A stretch of DNA of 5,219 nt from Anaerolineales bacterium. Its GTDB lineage: Bacteria > Chloroflexota > Anaerolineae > Anaerolineales > UBA4823. The stretch is taken from the NCBI GenBank assembly GCA_028687395.1, contig JAQUAE010000160.1, positions 1-5,219 on the forward strand, read 5' to 3'. Below the pieces are notes generated by a model that was not told the origin of the DNA, did not search any database, and saw only the letters and a list, made by a program, of their open reading frames with translations. The position numbers and the translations under genes are program-made. This document shows, piece after piece, positions 1-5,219 of this stretch; position 1 is the stretch's first letter; each line of letters begins with the position of its first letter.

Positions 1-2339
1 AGCGGGCTCTCCACGTATTTCTGCAGCGCCCGCTGTAATGGCCTGGCGCCGAAGGTGGGGTCATACCCCACGTTCGCCAGCCAGTTGCGCGCCTCCTCGG
101 TCAGCTCCACCGTCAGGCCGTGCTCGGCCAGGCGCCCCTGAATTTCCTTCATCTGCAGGTCGACGATCTCGCGCATCTGCTCCAGGCTCAGCGGCGAGAA
201 GGTGATGATCTCGTCGATGCGGTTGAGGAACTCCGGGCGGAAGGTGCTCTTCAGCGCCTTCTCGATCTTCTCACGGTCCTGGCGCTCCTCGGCGTTCTCC
301 GACTTCTGCAAGAAGCCCAGGCTGCCCGCTTTCTTAACGAACTCCGTCCCCAGGTTGCTGGTCATGATCAGCACCGTGTTGCGGAAATCCACCAGGCGCC
401 CCTGCCCATCCGTCAGCCGGCCGTCGTCAAGTATCTGCAGCAGCGCGTTCCACACCTCCGGGTGGGCCTTCTCGATCTCGTCGAACAGGATCACCCGGTA
501 TGGGCGCCGACGCACGGCTTCGGTCAGTTGCCCCCCCTCCTCGTATCCAACGTACCCCGGCGGCGCCCCAAACAGCCGCGATACCGTGTGCTGCTCGCGG
601 TATTCGCTCATGTCCATGCGCACCAGGGCATCCTCGTCCTCGAACATGAACTCGGCCAACGCCTTGGCCAGCTCGGTCTTACCCACCCCCGATGGGCCGA
701 TGAAGATGAAGGAACCGATTGGCCGGTGAGGGTCCTTGAGCCCCGAGCGACCCCGGCGGATGGCATCCGAGATGGCCCGGATCGCCTCGTCCTGCCCCTT
801 GATGCGCTCGTGCAGGCGATCCTCCATCTTGAGCAGCTTCTGGGCTTCGGTTTCCATCATCTCGCTCACCGGGATGCCCGTCCATTGCGCCACCACCTCG
901 GCGATGTCGTTCACGTCGACCACTTCGTCGAGCTGGTGCTCGCGCTCCCAGTCGTCGCGCAGCGTGTTGAACTCGCCCTCCAGGCGCAGGCGCTCAGATT
1001 TCTTCTGCGCCGCCCGTTCGTAATCCCGCTCCACGCCGGCCTGCTCTTCCTCCGCGGCCAGGCGGTCGATTTCGCTTTTCATCTCCTTGAGCTCGGGGGG
1101 CAGCGAATACAGCGCTACACGCAGCTTGGCAGCCGCCTCGTCCATCAGATCGATGGCTTTGTCCGGCAGGTGGCGGTCGGTGACGTAGCGCGACGAGAGC
1201 CGGGCGGCGGCCACCAGGGCGTCGTCCGAGAAGCGCACCTTGTGATGCGCCTCGTAGCGGTCGCGCAGGCCGCGCAGCATCAGGATCGTATCCTCCACGT
1301 TCGGCTCCTCCACGTACACCGGAGCAAAGCGCCGCTCCAGCGCCGCGTCCTTCTCGATGTACTTGTGGTACTCGTCCAGCGTGGTGGCGCCGATGCACTG
1401 CAGCTCGCCCCGCGCCAGCGCCGGCTTGAGCATGTTCGAAGCGTCCATCGCGCCTTGCGCCGCGCCCGCGCCCACCACCGTGTGTAGCTCGTCCACGAAT
1501 AGGATGATCTCGCCCTCGGCGCGCTGGATCTCCTCGATGGCCGCCTTCAGGCGCTCCTCGAACTCCCCGCGAAAGCGCGAACCGGCAATCATGCCACCCA
1601 GGTCCAGCGCCAGGACGCGCTTGCCCATCAGGATTTCCGGCACGTCGTTGCTGGCGATCTTCTGCGCCAGGCCCTCGGCGATGGCCGTCTTGCCCACCCC
1701 CGCCTCGCCGATCAGCACCGGGTTGTTCTTCGTCCGCCGGGAGAGGATTTGAATCACGCGCAGGATTTCACCATCCCGCCCGATGACCGGGTCGAGCTTG
1801 CCTTCCCGGGCTGCCTGGGTCAGGTCGCGCGAGTATTTATCCAGGGTGCGGTAGCGTGTCTCGGCTTGCGGGTCGGTGACGCGCTGCCCACCGCGAATCT
1901 GCTGCACGGCCTCGTAGACCCGTTCGCGGGTCACTCCCGCGCCCTCCAACAAGCGCGCCGCCGGCGTGCTGCGCTCACTCAAAATCGCCAGGAAGATGTG
2001 CTCGGTCGAGATATATTCATCCTTCAGGCGGTTGGCTTCCTCGTTCGCCAGGTCGATGATGCGCTTGACGCGCGGGGTGATGAATATCTGCCCCGCGCCT
2101 CCCCCAAAGATGTTCGCCTTTGGGCTGGTGCGCAGGATGTAATCCAGCCGCTCGGTCAGCGCGGTGGCGTCCACTTTCAGGAATTCCAATATCTGCGGAA
2201 CCACCCCCTGCGGCTGCTCGATCAGCGCCAGCAGGATGTGTTCCGTGTCGATCTGGTTGTGCCCGTAGCGCTGGATCACCTCGGCGGCGCGTTGCGCCGC
2301 TTCCTGAGCGCGCTCGGTGAAACGGTCGAATCTCATCAT
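1..2339 (-). CDS. clpC: ClpC-type AAA+ unfoldase (ATP-binding subunit of Clp protease), C-terminus cut by window edge
   Basis: This is a cytosolic Hsp100 ATPase that unfolds proteins and, in ClpC proteins, threads them into the ClpP peptidase. Reading from 2339 leftwards gives 779 codons with no stop. Two Clp_N repeats, each with a 'STEHI/DTEHI' segment, fill about residues 1-150. The D1 ATPase has Walker A GEAGVGKT (211-218), Walker B FVDE (E284) and an arginine-finger segment ERRF (335-338). The D2 ATPase has Walker A GPSGVGKT (548-555), Walker B LFDE (E621) and sensor-2 GARP (R766). Only about 78 residues separate the end of D1 (R407) from W486, and they carry a UVR-like 'DYERAAQKK' segment. 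This short middle domain is typical of ClpC; ClpB has a coiled coil more than 100 residues longer. A loop tripeptide LGF (674-676) sits where ClpC has its ClpP-docking VGF. Tandem ATGs (2339, 2336) open the gene; 2339 is chosen because AAGGA at 2349-2353 lies 9 bases before it. Roughly 30-50 C-terminal residues are missing. Annotation pipelines may call it ClpB, but the middle domain argues against that. Confidence 0.95.
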   Translation of the reverse strand, partial: MMRFDRFTERAQEAAQRAAEVIQRYGHNQIDTEHILLALIEQPQGVVPQILEFLKVDATALTERLDYILRTSPKANIFGGGAGQIFITPRVKRIIDLANEEANRLKDEYISTEHIFLAILSERSTPAARLLEGAGVTRERVYEAVQQIRGGQRVTDPQAETRYRTLDKYSRDLTQAAREGKLDPVIGRDGEILRVIQILSRRTKNNPVLIGEAGVGKTAIAEGLAQKIASNDVPEILMGKRVLALDLGGMIAGSRFRGEFEERLKAAIEEIQRAEGEIILFVDELHTVVGAGAAQGAMDASNMLKPALARGELQCIGATTLDEYHKYIEKDAALERRFAPVYVEEPNVEDTILMLRGLRDRYEAHHKVRFSDDALVAAARLSSRYVTDRHLPDKAIDLMDEAAAKLRVALYSLPPELKEMKSEIDRLAAEEEQAGVERDYERAAQKKSERLRLEGEFNTLRDDWEREHQLDEVVDVNDIAEVVAQWTGIPVSEMMETEAQKLLKMEDRLHERIKGQDEAIRAISDAIRRGRSGLKDPHRPIGSFIFIGPSGVGKTELAKALAEFMFEDEDALVRMDMSEYREQHTVSRLFGAPPGYVGYEEGGQLTEAVRRRPYRVILFDEIEKAHPEVWNALLQILDDGRLTDGQGRLVDFRNTVLIMTSNLGTEFVKKAGSLGFLQKSENAEERQDREKIEKALKSTFRPEFLNRIDEIITFSPLSLEQMREIVDLQMKEIQGRLAEHGLTVELTEEARNWLANVGYDPTFGARPLQRALQKYVESP

Positions 2340-2375
2340 AAGAGGTTATCCTTCCATAAAACCTGCTCCATGGGC

Positions 2376-2406
2376 ATTATAACATTCCAATAATTATGCC
2401 AGTCAC
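2376..2406 (-). promoter_or_regulatory. Extended -10 promoter of clpC
   Basis: On the minus strand a TGT-TATAAT extended -10 box occupies 2384-2376 and matches the sigma-70-type consensus perfectly. A weak -35 candidate, GTGACT (2406-2401, 4 of 6 matches to TTGACA), lies 19 bases upstream, so the extended -10 probably does most of the work. Transcription would start near 2369, giving an untranslated leader of about 30 bases that carries the AAGGA ribosome binding site (2353-2349). I saw no CIRCE, CtsR-type GGTCAAA repeat or HspR-type inverted repeat near it, so the usual heat-shock repressors of clp genes leave no recognisable mark here. The assignment is by pattern only. Confidence 0.6.
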
Positions 2407-2481
2407 AGCGTCACGTTAGAGATGTGTATGATTCTTCTCAGCGACGATCACCGCTCTTCCCGGTTGCAATCACAACGTCAC
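2403..2481. repeat. Spaced direct repeat TCACARCGTCAC, possible operator
   Basis: Two 12-base units, TCACAGCGTCAC at 2403-2414 and TCACAACGTCAC at 2470-2481, differ at one base and start 67 bases apart. Each unit is itself built from two (G/A)TCAC half-sites 8 bases apart. The left unit overlaps the weak -35 candidate of clpC, where a bound regulator could block or assist RNA polymerase. No known regulator is recognised from the motif. It may also be chance similarity in a 400-base region. Confidence 0.35.
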
Positions 2482-2603
2482 CGGTCTTGAATATTACTGC
2501 GTCTCTCCGGGCTCATTCTCCCTTGTATTTTACATGCAAGTCCTGCTCCTGCCGCGTTGTCGCCAGGTAATAATCTGGATGAACCTTCACCTATTTCGTG
2601 GAG

Positions 2604-2609
2604 TATAAT
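2604..2609 (+). promoter_or_regulatory. Candidate -10 box for the SIMPL lipoprotein gene
   Basis: A perfect TATAAT faces right. No good -35 hexamer stands 16-18 bases upstream and there is no TG extension, so activity may be weak or activator-dependent. Transcription from here would begin near 2616 and leave a leader of about 125 bases before the start codon at 2742, long enough to hold the inverted repeat at 2700-2714. A second AT-rich hexamer, TATAAA at 2715-2720, is too close to the ribosome binding site to serve this gene. Confidence 0.4.
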
Positions 2610-2699
2610 CCCCGCAATCAGCGACCAAGCCTCATTACAGGTTAGCAAAGGAGAATGACAAGCGACAATCCACAACCCGGGAACCATTTCTCGCATACT

Positions 2700-2714
2700 C
2701 ACGTCTATGACGTG
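2700..2714. repeat. Perfect inverted repeat CACGTC-TAT-GACGTG in the leader of the SIMPL gene
   Basis: Six bases pair perfectly across a three-base centre. The repeat ends 13 bases before the AAAGGAG ribosome binding site of the following gene. As DNA it could be a small dimeric-repressor site; as RNA it could form a short hairpin upstream of the ribosome landing site. It lacks a T-tract, so it is not a terminator. Confidence 0.4.
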
Positions 2715-2727
2715 TATAAATATCAAC

Positions 2728-2734
2728 AAAGGAG
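2728..2734 (+). promoter_or_regulatory. Ribosome binding site that fixes the SIMPL gene start
   Basis: AAAGGAG lies 7 bases before the ATG at 2742, an ideal spacing. The alternative in-frame ATG at 2655 also has AAAGGAG (2647-2653) upstream, but only 1 base away, which is too close to work. Starting at 2655 would also bury the lipoprotein signal peptide behind 29 extra polar residues. Confidence 0.85.
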
Positions 2735-2741
2735 CTTAGAC

Positions 2742-3470
2742 ATGCGCAACAAATCCATCATCTTCATCGCTCTCTTATTGGTTGCAATTCTGCTGGCTGG
2801 CTGCGGCTCGACCGCCCTCCAGGGCAGCGGCGCATCCAAGGAACCCCCCGTCCGCACGCTTTCCGTCAATGGCACCGGTAAGGCGTACCTCACCCCGGAC
2901 ATCGCCTATATCTCCATCGGCGTGCACACCGAGGGCGAAGACGCTGCCGACGCGGTGGCCGAGAACAACGCCCAGTCCATGAAGGTCAGCGAGGCGCTCA
3001 CCTCCGCCGGCATCGACCCCAGCGACATCCGCACCACCAATTTCAGCATCTACCCGCAACAGCAGTACGATGAGAATAACCAGGTGGTGGGCATCCGTTA
3101 CGTGGTCGACAACACCGTTTACGTCACCCTGCGCGACATCGCCAAGGTGGGCGACATCCTCAACCAGGTCGTCGCCGCCGGCGCCAACTCGATCAACGGC
3201 ATCCAGTTCGACGTCGCCGACCGCAGCCAGGGTCTCAGCGAGGCGCGCGCCGTCGCGGTCGAGGAAGCCAAGGCCCAGGCTGAGCAGCTCGCCAAGGCCG
3301 CCGGCGTGGAGCTGGGCGAAATCCAGACCATCTCCAGCTACGGCAACGTGCCTGTGCCTTACTTTGAGGGCAAGGGCGGCGCTGGGGCTGCGATGGCAGT
3401 CGAAGCCCCCATCGCCCCCGGGCAACTGGTTATCTCCGTCGACGTGAACATCGTTTACGTGATCGAATAA
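2742..3470 (+). CDS. SIMPL-domain (DUF541, YggE-like) lipoprotein
   Basis: This 242-residue protein begins with MRNKS, a hydrophobic stretch (residues 6-19) and the lipobox LAGC with Cys21, so it should be lipid-anchored on the outer face of the cytoplasmic membrane. A short Ser/Gly/Ala linker follows. From about residue 37 to the end it reads as a SIMPL domain: the opening 'VNGTGKAYLTPD' strand, the 'IRTTNFSIYPQ' segment, a 'VVAAGANSINGIQF' segment, an Ala/Glu/Lys-rich helix ('EEAKAQAEQLAKAAGVELG') and a closing beta-strand. The length is close to that of E. coli YggE (about 246 residues). SIMPL proteins include YggE, linked to oxidative stress tolerance, and Brucella BP26, which forms ring-like oligomers. 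The biochemical role is not settled, and no catalytic residues are expected or seen. The gene appears to be a single transcription unit, with its own leader upstream and a strong terminator downstream. The family call is firm; any stress role is inference. Confidence 0.92.
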   Translation: MRNKSIIFIALLLVAILLAGCGSTALQGSGASKEPPVRTLSVNGTGKAYLTPDIAYISIGVHTEGEDAADAVAENNAQSMKVSEALTSAGIDPSDIRTTNFSIYPQQQYDENNQVVGIRYVVDNTVYVTLRDIAKVGDILNQVVAAGANSINGIQFDVADRSQGLSEARAVAVEEAKAQAEQLAKAAGVELGEIQTISSYGNVPVPYFEGKGGAGAAMAVEAPIAPGQLVISVDVNIVYVIE

Positions 3471-3490
3471 CCCTCTCCTTTCCTGTTACG

Positions 3491-3525
3491 CCGGGTAGCG
3501 AGCCTGCGCTCGCTGCCCGGTTTTT
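3491..3525 (+). terminator. Rho-independent terminator after the SIMPL lipoprotein gene
   Basis: A 13-base-pair stem (3491-3503 with 3508-3520, one T-G wobble) closes on a CTGC loop and is followed at once by TTTTT at 3521-3525. It starts 20 bases after the stop codon. No matching A-tract precedes the stem, so it works only for rightward transcription. It separates the lipoprotein gene from the membrane protein gene that follows. Confidence 0.93.
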
Positions 3526-3531
3526 GTTCTA

Positions 3532-3540
3532 TGGTATAAC
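3532..3540 (+). promoter_or_regulatory. Extended -10 promoter for the PH-like membrane protein gene
   Basis: TGG-TATAAC forms an extended -10 box only 6 bases after the T-tract of the preceding terminator. A conventional -35 would fall inside the terminator stem, where no good hexamer is seen. The predicted transcription start, about 7 bases downstream of the box (near 3547-3549), coincides with the GTG start codon at 3549. That suggests a leaderless mRNA. Confidence 0.6.
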
Positions 3541-3548
3541 TAGCCATC

Positions 3549-4517
3549 GTGAAGTACAGGTCTGTTTTCACCCCTCCCCTCCGCCTGGGGTTGGTGACCC
3601 ATGGCGTTGCGATTGCTCTCCTGGCCATCGCCGGCGGGGCAGGAATCTGGATGGTCTTCCGCGTCGCTATCGGCCCGCTGTTCCTGCTCTTCCTGCTCCT
3701 TGCTGTGCTCGCCGCCTCCCAGATCCCCGTGCTCGCCTACCGCGCTTACGCCCTGCGCCGTGCCTATTACCTGATCGAGCGCGACGGTCTCCGCCTCCAC
3801 TGGGGCTTGCGCACCGAGGATATTCCCATGAGCGAAGTGCTCTGGGCGCGCCCCGGCGATGACCACCAGATGCTCCCCGACGAGGCTCTGCCCATGCCCT
3901 GGCTGCGCTGGCCGGGCGCTATCCTCGGCGTGCGCCGCCTGTCTAACGGCCTCCCCATCGAGTTCATGGCCGCCTCCACCTCCAACCTGGTGCTGATCGC
4001 CACCTCCAGGCGCGTCTTCGCCATCTCCCCCGACGATCCCCAGGAGTTTATGCACGTCTACTACCGCCTCAACGAGCTCGGCTCGATCTTCCCTATCCCC
4101 GCCCAATCCACATTCCCCTCCTTCCTGCTCGGCCAGGTGTGGAGCAACCGCGCCGCCCGCATCCTCCTGCTCGCCGGCCTGGCCATGTCCCTCGCCCTGT
4201 TGGGATGGACCAGCCTGATCATCCCAACCCGCCCCACCGTCTACTTGAGCGCCTTCGAGGAAGACCCCGCCCCAGCGGTGCAACTGCTCCTCCTCCCCCT
4301 GATCAACTCCTTCTTCTTCCTCGCCAACCTGGTTCTCGGCCTTTTCTTGTACCGCCGCAGCGAGGCGAGACAGCCTTCCGCCCTCGACAGCGCTCCTCCG
4401 GGAGGCATCGTCTCGCGCCTCATCCCCCGCGTCCTCTCTTACATTGTCTGGGGCGCCAGCCTGATCACCACCACCCTCTTCCTGGCCGCGGTCTACTTCA
4501 TCCAGTTATACGGCTGA
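3549..4517 (+). CDS. Membrane protein with bacterial PH-like domain, function unknown
   Basis: The 322-residue product has two N-terminal membrane helices (about 14-37 and 40-63). A soluble domain of about 110 residues (68-175) follows, then three more helices (about 204-225, 244-268 and 296-318). The soluble part resembles bacterial pleckstrin-homology-like domains embedded in membrane proteins. It has a 'YYLIERDGLRLHWG' start, an 'IPMSEV' strand, and an end reading 'RRVFAISPDDPQEF' before an amphipathic helix. By analogy these domains are thought to mediate lipid or protein contacts at the membrane, but no substrate or partner is known. Positive residues after helix 2 (R65, R70, R71) put the domain on the cytosolic side. 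The start is GTG with no ribosome binding site in front; no in-frame alternative nearby is better, and the promoter placement supports a leaderless start. The coding strand is strongly C-rich (for example 29 C against 8 G at 4261-4320). The next gene begins 51 bases later on the same strand. Gene reality is firm; the PH-like assignment is moderate. Confidence 0.8.
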   Translation: MKYRSVFTPPLRLGLVTHGVAIALLAIAGGAGIWMVFRVAIGPLFLLFLLLAVLAASQIPVLAYRAYALRRAYYLIERDGLRLHWGLRTEDIPMSEVLWARPGDDHQMLPDEALPMPWLRWPGAILGVRRLSNGLPIEFMAASTSNLVLIATSRRVFAISPDDPQEFMHVYYRLNELGSIFPIPAQSTFPSFLLGQVWSNRAARILLLAGLAMSLALLGWTSLIIPTRPTVYLSAFEEDPAPAVQLLLLPLINSFFFLANLVLGLFLYRRSEARQPSALDSAPPGGIVSRLIPRVLSYIVWGASLITTTLFLAAVYFIQLYG

Positions 4518-4560
4518 TTTCCACACCTGGCCCACACTCATCCCCACCTTTTTCCACCAC
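4518..4560 (+). promoter_or_regulatory. C-rich, G-poor gap between the two membrane protein genes (possible rut-like tract)
   Basis: These 43 bases contain 22 C and only 2 G, with repeated CCAC elements and no visible hairpin. A long, unstructured, C-over-G RNA segment is the pattern associated with Rho loading, so this could allow conditional termination between the two genes. Equally, it may only continue the heavy C bias of the flanking coding sequence. There is no T-tract-plus-stem terminator here, so readthrough into the next gene is expected. Confidence 0.25.
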
Positions 4561-4568
4561 AGGCTGCC

Positions 4569-5219
4569 ATGCTTACCCAAATTCTTTCCGGTCTTCTGCT
4601 CAGCGGGGCCGTCAGCGTTCTGGCCTGGCGCTTCAGGACCCTCAGCGCCAGCGGCGCGGCAGCCGCCCTGATCGTCGGTTGGTCCATCTTCGCCTTCGGC
4701 GGGTTGCCCTGGGCCAGCCTCCTGCTGGCCTTTTTCATCTCCTCCAGCCTGCTCTCACGCCTGGGTGGACAGCGCAAGGCCGCCCTGAACGAAAAATTCT
4801 CCAAGGGCTCCCGTCGGGATTGGGGACAGGTGCTCGCCAATGGGGGCTTGGGCGCCGCGCTGGTCCTCCTCAGCCTCTCCCCTGCTGCCGGCGCCTGGCC
4901 CTGGGTGGCCTACGCTGGCGCCATGGCCGCCGTCAACGCTGACACCTGGGCGACCGAGCTGGGGGTCTTCTCCGCCGCCCTCCCCCGTCTGGTCACCACC
5001 GGCCGCAGGGTGGAGCGCGGCGCTTCGGGTGGGATCTCCCCGCTGGGCTACCTGGCCGCCCTGGCTGGTGCCGCCCTGGTGGGCGCCATCGCCGCGCTTT
5101 TCCCCATGGTCCCCCACCCCTGGCGCCTGGCGGGCATCGCCGTCCTCTCCGGGCTGGCTGGCTCCAGCTTCGATTCCCTGCTCGGCGCCTCAGTACAGGC
5201 TATCTATTTCTGTCCTGCG
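4569..5219 (+). CDS. DUF92 family integral membrane protein (VTE6-related), C-terminus cut by window edge
   Basis: The frame is open for 217 codons to the right edge. Diagnostic DUF92 segments appear in order: 'FSKGSRRDWGQVLANGG' (77-93), 'AAVNADTWATELGVFS' (120-135), 'TTGRRVERGASGGISPLGY' (143-161) and 'GSSFDSLLGASVQA' near the end. They are separated by hydrophobic helices, so the product is a polytopic inner-membrane protein. The family includes plant VTE6, which phosphorylates phytyl phosphate in phytol salvage; the conserved Asn-Ala-Asp-Thr and Arg/Gly-rich loops are probably its active site. In a bacterium without evident chlorophyll metabolism the substrate might be another isoprenoid phosphate, which is inference. 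Members usually run to about 250-300 residues, so a few dozen are missing. The ATG start has only a weak AGG (4561-4563) 5 bases upstream. It probably shares a transcript with the upstream PH-like gene. Confidence 0.88.
   Translation, partial: MLTQILSGLLLSGAVSVLAWRFRTLSASGAAAALIVGWSIFAFGGLPWASLLLAFFISSSLLSRLGGQRKAALNEKFSKGSRRDWGQVLANGGLGAALVLLSLSPAAGAWPWVAYAGAMAAVNADTWATELGVFSAALPRLVTTGRRVERGASGGISPLGYLAALAGAALVGAIAALFPMVPHPWRLAGIAVLSGLAGSSFDSLLGASVQAIYFCPA

Larger units (their letters stand above)
2340..2741. other. Divergent intergenic region between clpC and the SIMPL lipoprotein gene
   Basis: This 402-base stretch separates two divergently transcribed genes and is clearly richer in A and T than its coding neighbours. 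It holds the clpC promoter and ribosome binding site at its left end and a right-facing TATAAT box at 2604-2609. It also holds a spaced direct repeat (2403-2481), a short inverted repeat (2700-2714) and two copies of CAAAGGAG. Open frames here are short, start with poor codons or lack usable ribosome binding sites. I see no tRNA, riboswitch or conserved small protein in it. Positions about 2482-2603 contain nothing that I can assign. Confidence 0.8.

Noticed and set aside
120..1487. A 455-codon open frame on the plus strand opposite the clpC gene
   Set aside because: It is an antisense shadow created by GC-rich third positions. The clpC frame on the other strand has full family motifs, whereas this product is a low-complexity Leu/Arg/His/Val mix with no recognisable domain.
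1749..2393. A 214-codon plus-strand open frame over the N-terminal part of clpC
   Set aside because: It is also antisense to well-conserved Clp_N and D1 coding sequence, has no plausible ribosome binding site, and would end inside the clpC promoter.
2460..2484. Possible hairpin CCGGT...ACCGG in the intergenic region
   Set aside because: Only 5 outer pairs across a 15-base interior with poor internal pairing and no T-tract; too weak to call.
2715..2720. TATAAA as a promoter -10 box for the SIMPL gene
   Set aside because: Transcription would start at about 2727, at the edge of the ribosome binding site, and there is no supporting -35 or TG extension.
2478..2729. An 83-codon minus-strand open frame in the intergenic region
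   Set aside because: It begins with TTG, lacks a ribosome binding site, runs across the SIMPL gene's leader and resembles no known small protein.
2655..2741. An N-terminal extension of 29 residues on the SIMPL protein, from ATG at 2655
   Set aside because: The ribosome binding site is only 1 base from that ATG, and the extension would precede the lipoprotein signal peptide. The ATG at 2742 has ideal spacing.
2775..3425. A 216-codon minus-strand frame opposite the SIMPL gene
   Set aside because: Its Gly/Val/Asp/Leu-rich translation mirrors the GC-biased codons of the real gene, which has a signal peptide, domain motifs and a ribosome binding site.
3540..4283. A 247-codon minus-strand frame opposite the PH-like gene
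   Set aside because: It is a Gly/Glu/Gln/His-rich shadow without domains. The plus frame shows five well-formed membrane helices.
4139..4942. A 267-codon plus-strand frame bridging the PH-like and DUF92 genes
   Set aside because: It is a Pro/Arg-rich out-of-frame reading over two genes that each have coherent membrane protein translations, including DUF92 motifs.

Overview
The window looks like an ordinary chromosomal segment from a high-GC, non-proteobacterial bacterium. The best guess is a member of the Chloroflexota (Anaerolineae-like). The reasons are a ClpC-type unfoldase, a SIMPL-domain lipoprotein, a PH-like-domain membrane protein ending in an 'ISPDDP' segment, and a DUF92 membrane protein, all with strong GC third-position bias and good AAGGAG-type ribosome binding sites on some genes. 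The taxonomic call is inference from gene style; no marker RNA is present.

Layout. Positions 1-2339 (minus strand) hold most of a ClpC-type AAA+ unfoldase gene that runs off the left edge without its last few dozen codons. Positions 2340-2741 are a 402-base divergent intergenic region. It carries an extended -10 promoter reading left into clpC, a TATAAT box reading right, a spaced GTCAC direct repeat over the clpC -35 region, and a small perfect inverted repeat just before the next gene. Positions 2742-3470 (plus) encode a 242-residue SIMPL/DUF541 lipoprotein, followed by a strong intrinsic terminator at 3491-3525. Directly after it, an extended -10 box (3532-3540) lies so close to the GTG start at 3549 that the transcript is probably leaderless. 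Positions 3549-4517 (plus) encode a five-helix membrane protein with a cytosolic PH-like domain. After a 51-base, C-rich, almost G-free gap, positions 4569-5219 (plus) hold the first 217 codons of a DUF92 family membrane protein (relatives of the plant phytyl-phosphate kinase VTE6), cut by the right edge.

How they work together. There are three transcription units: clpC alone to the left, the SIMPL lipoprotein alone to the right, and a PH-like/DUF92 pair. The first is cytosolic protein quality control, the second an envelope lipoprotein possibly linked to stress, the third two integral membrane proteins. No mobile element, CRISPR array, phage gene, RNA gene or defence system is visible. I find no convincing evidence of a new multi-gene system. 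The points most worth a second look are the terminator-promoter-leaderless junction at 3491-3549, the uncharacterised PH-like/DUF92 pair, and the repeats in the divergent intergenic region.
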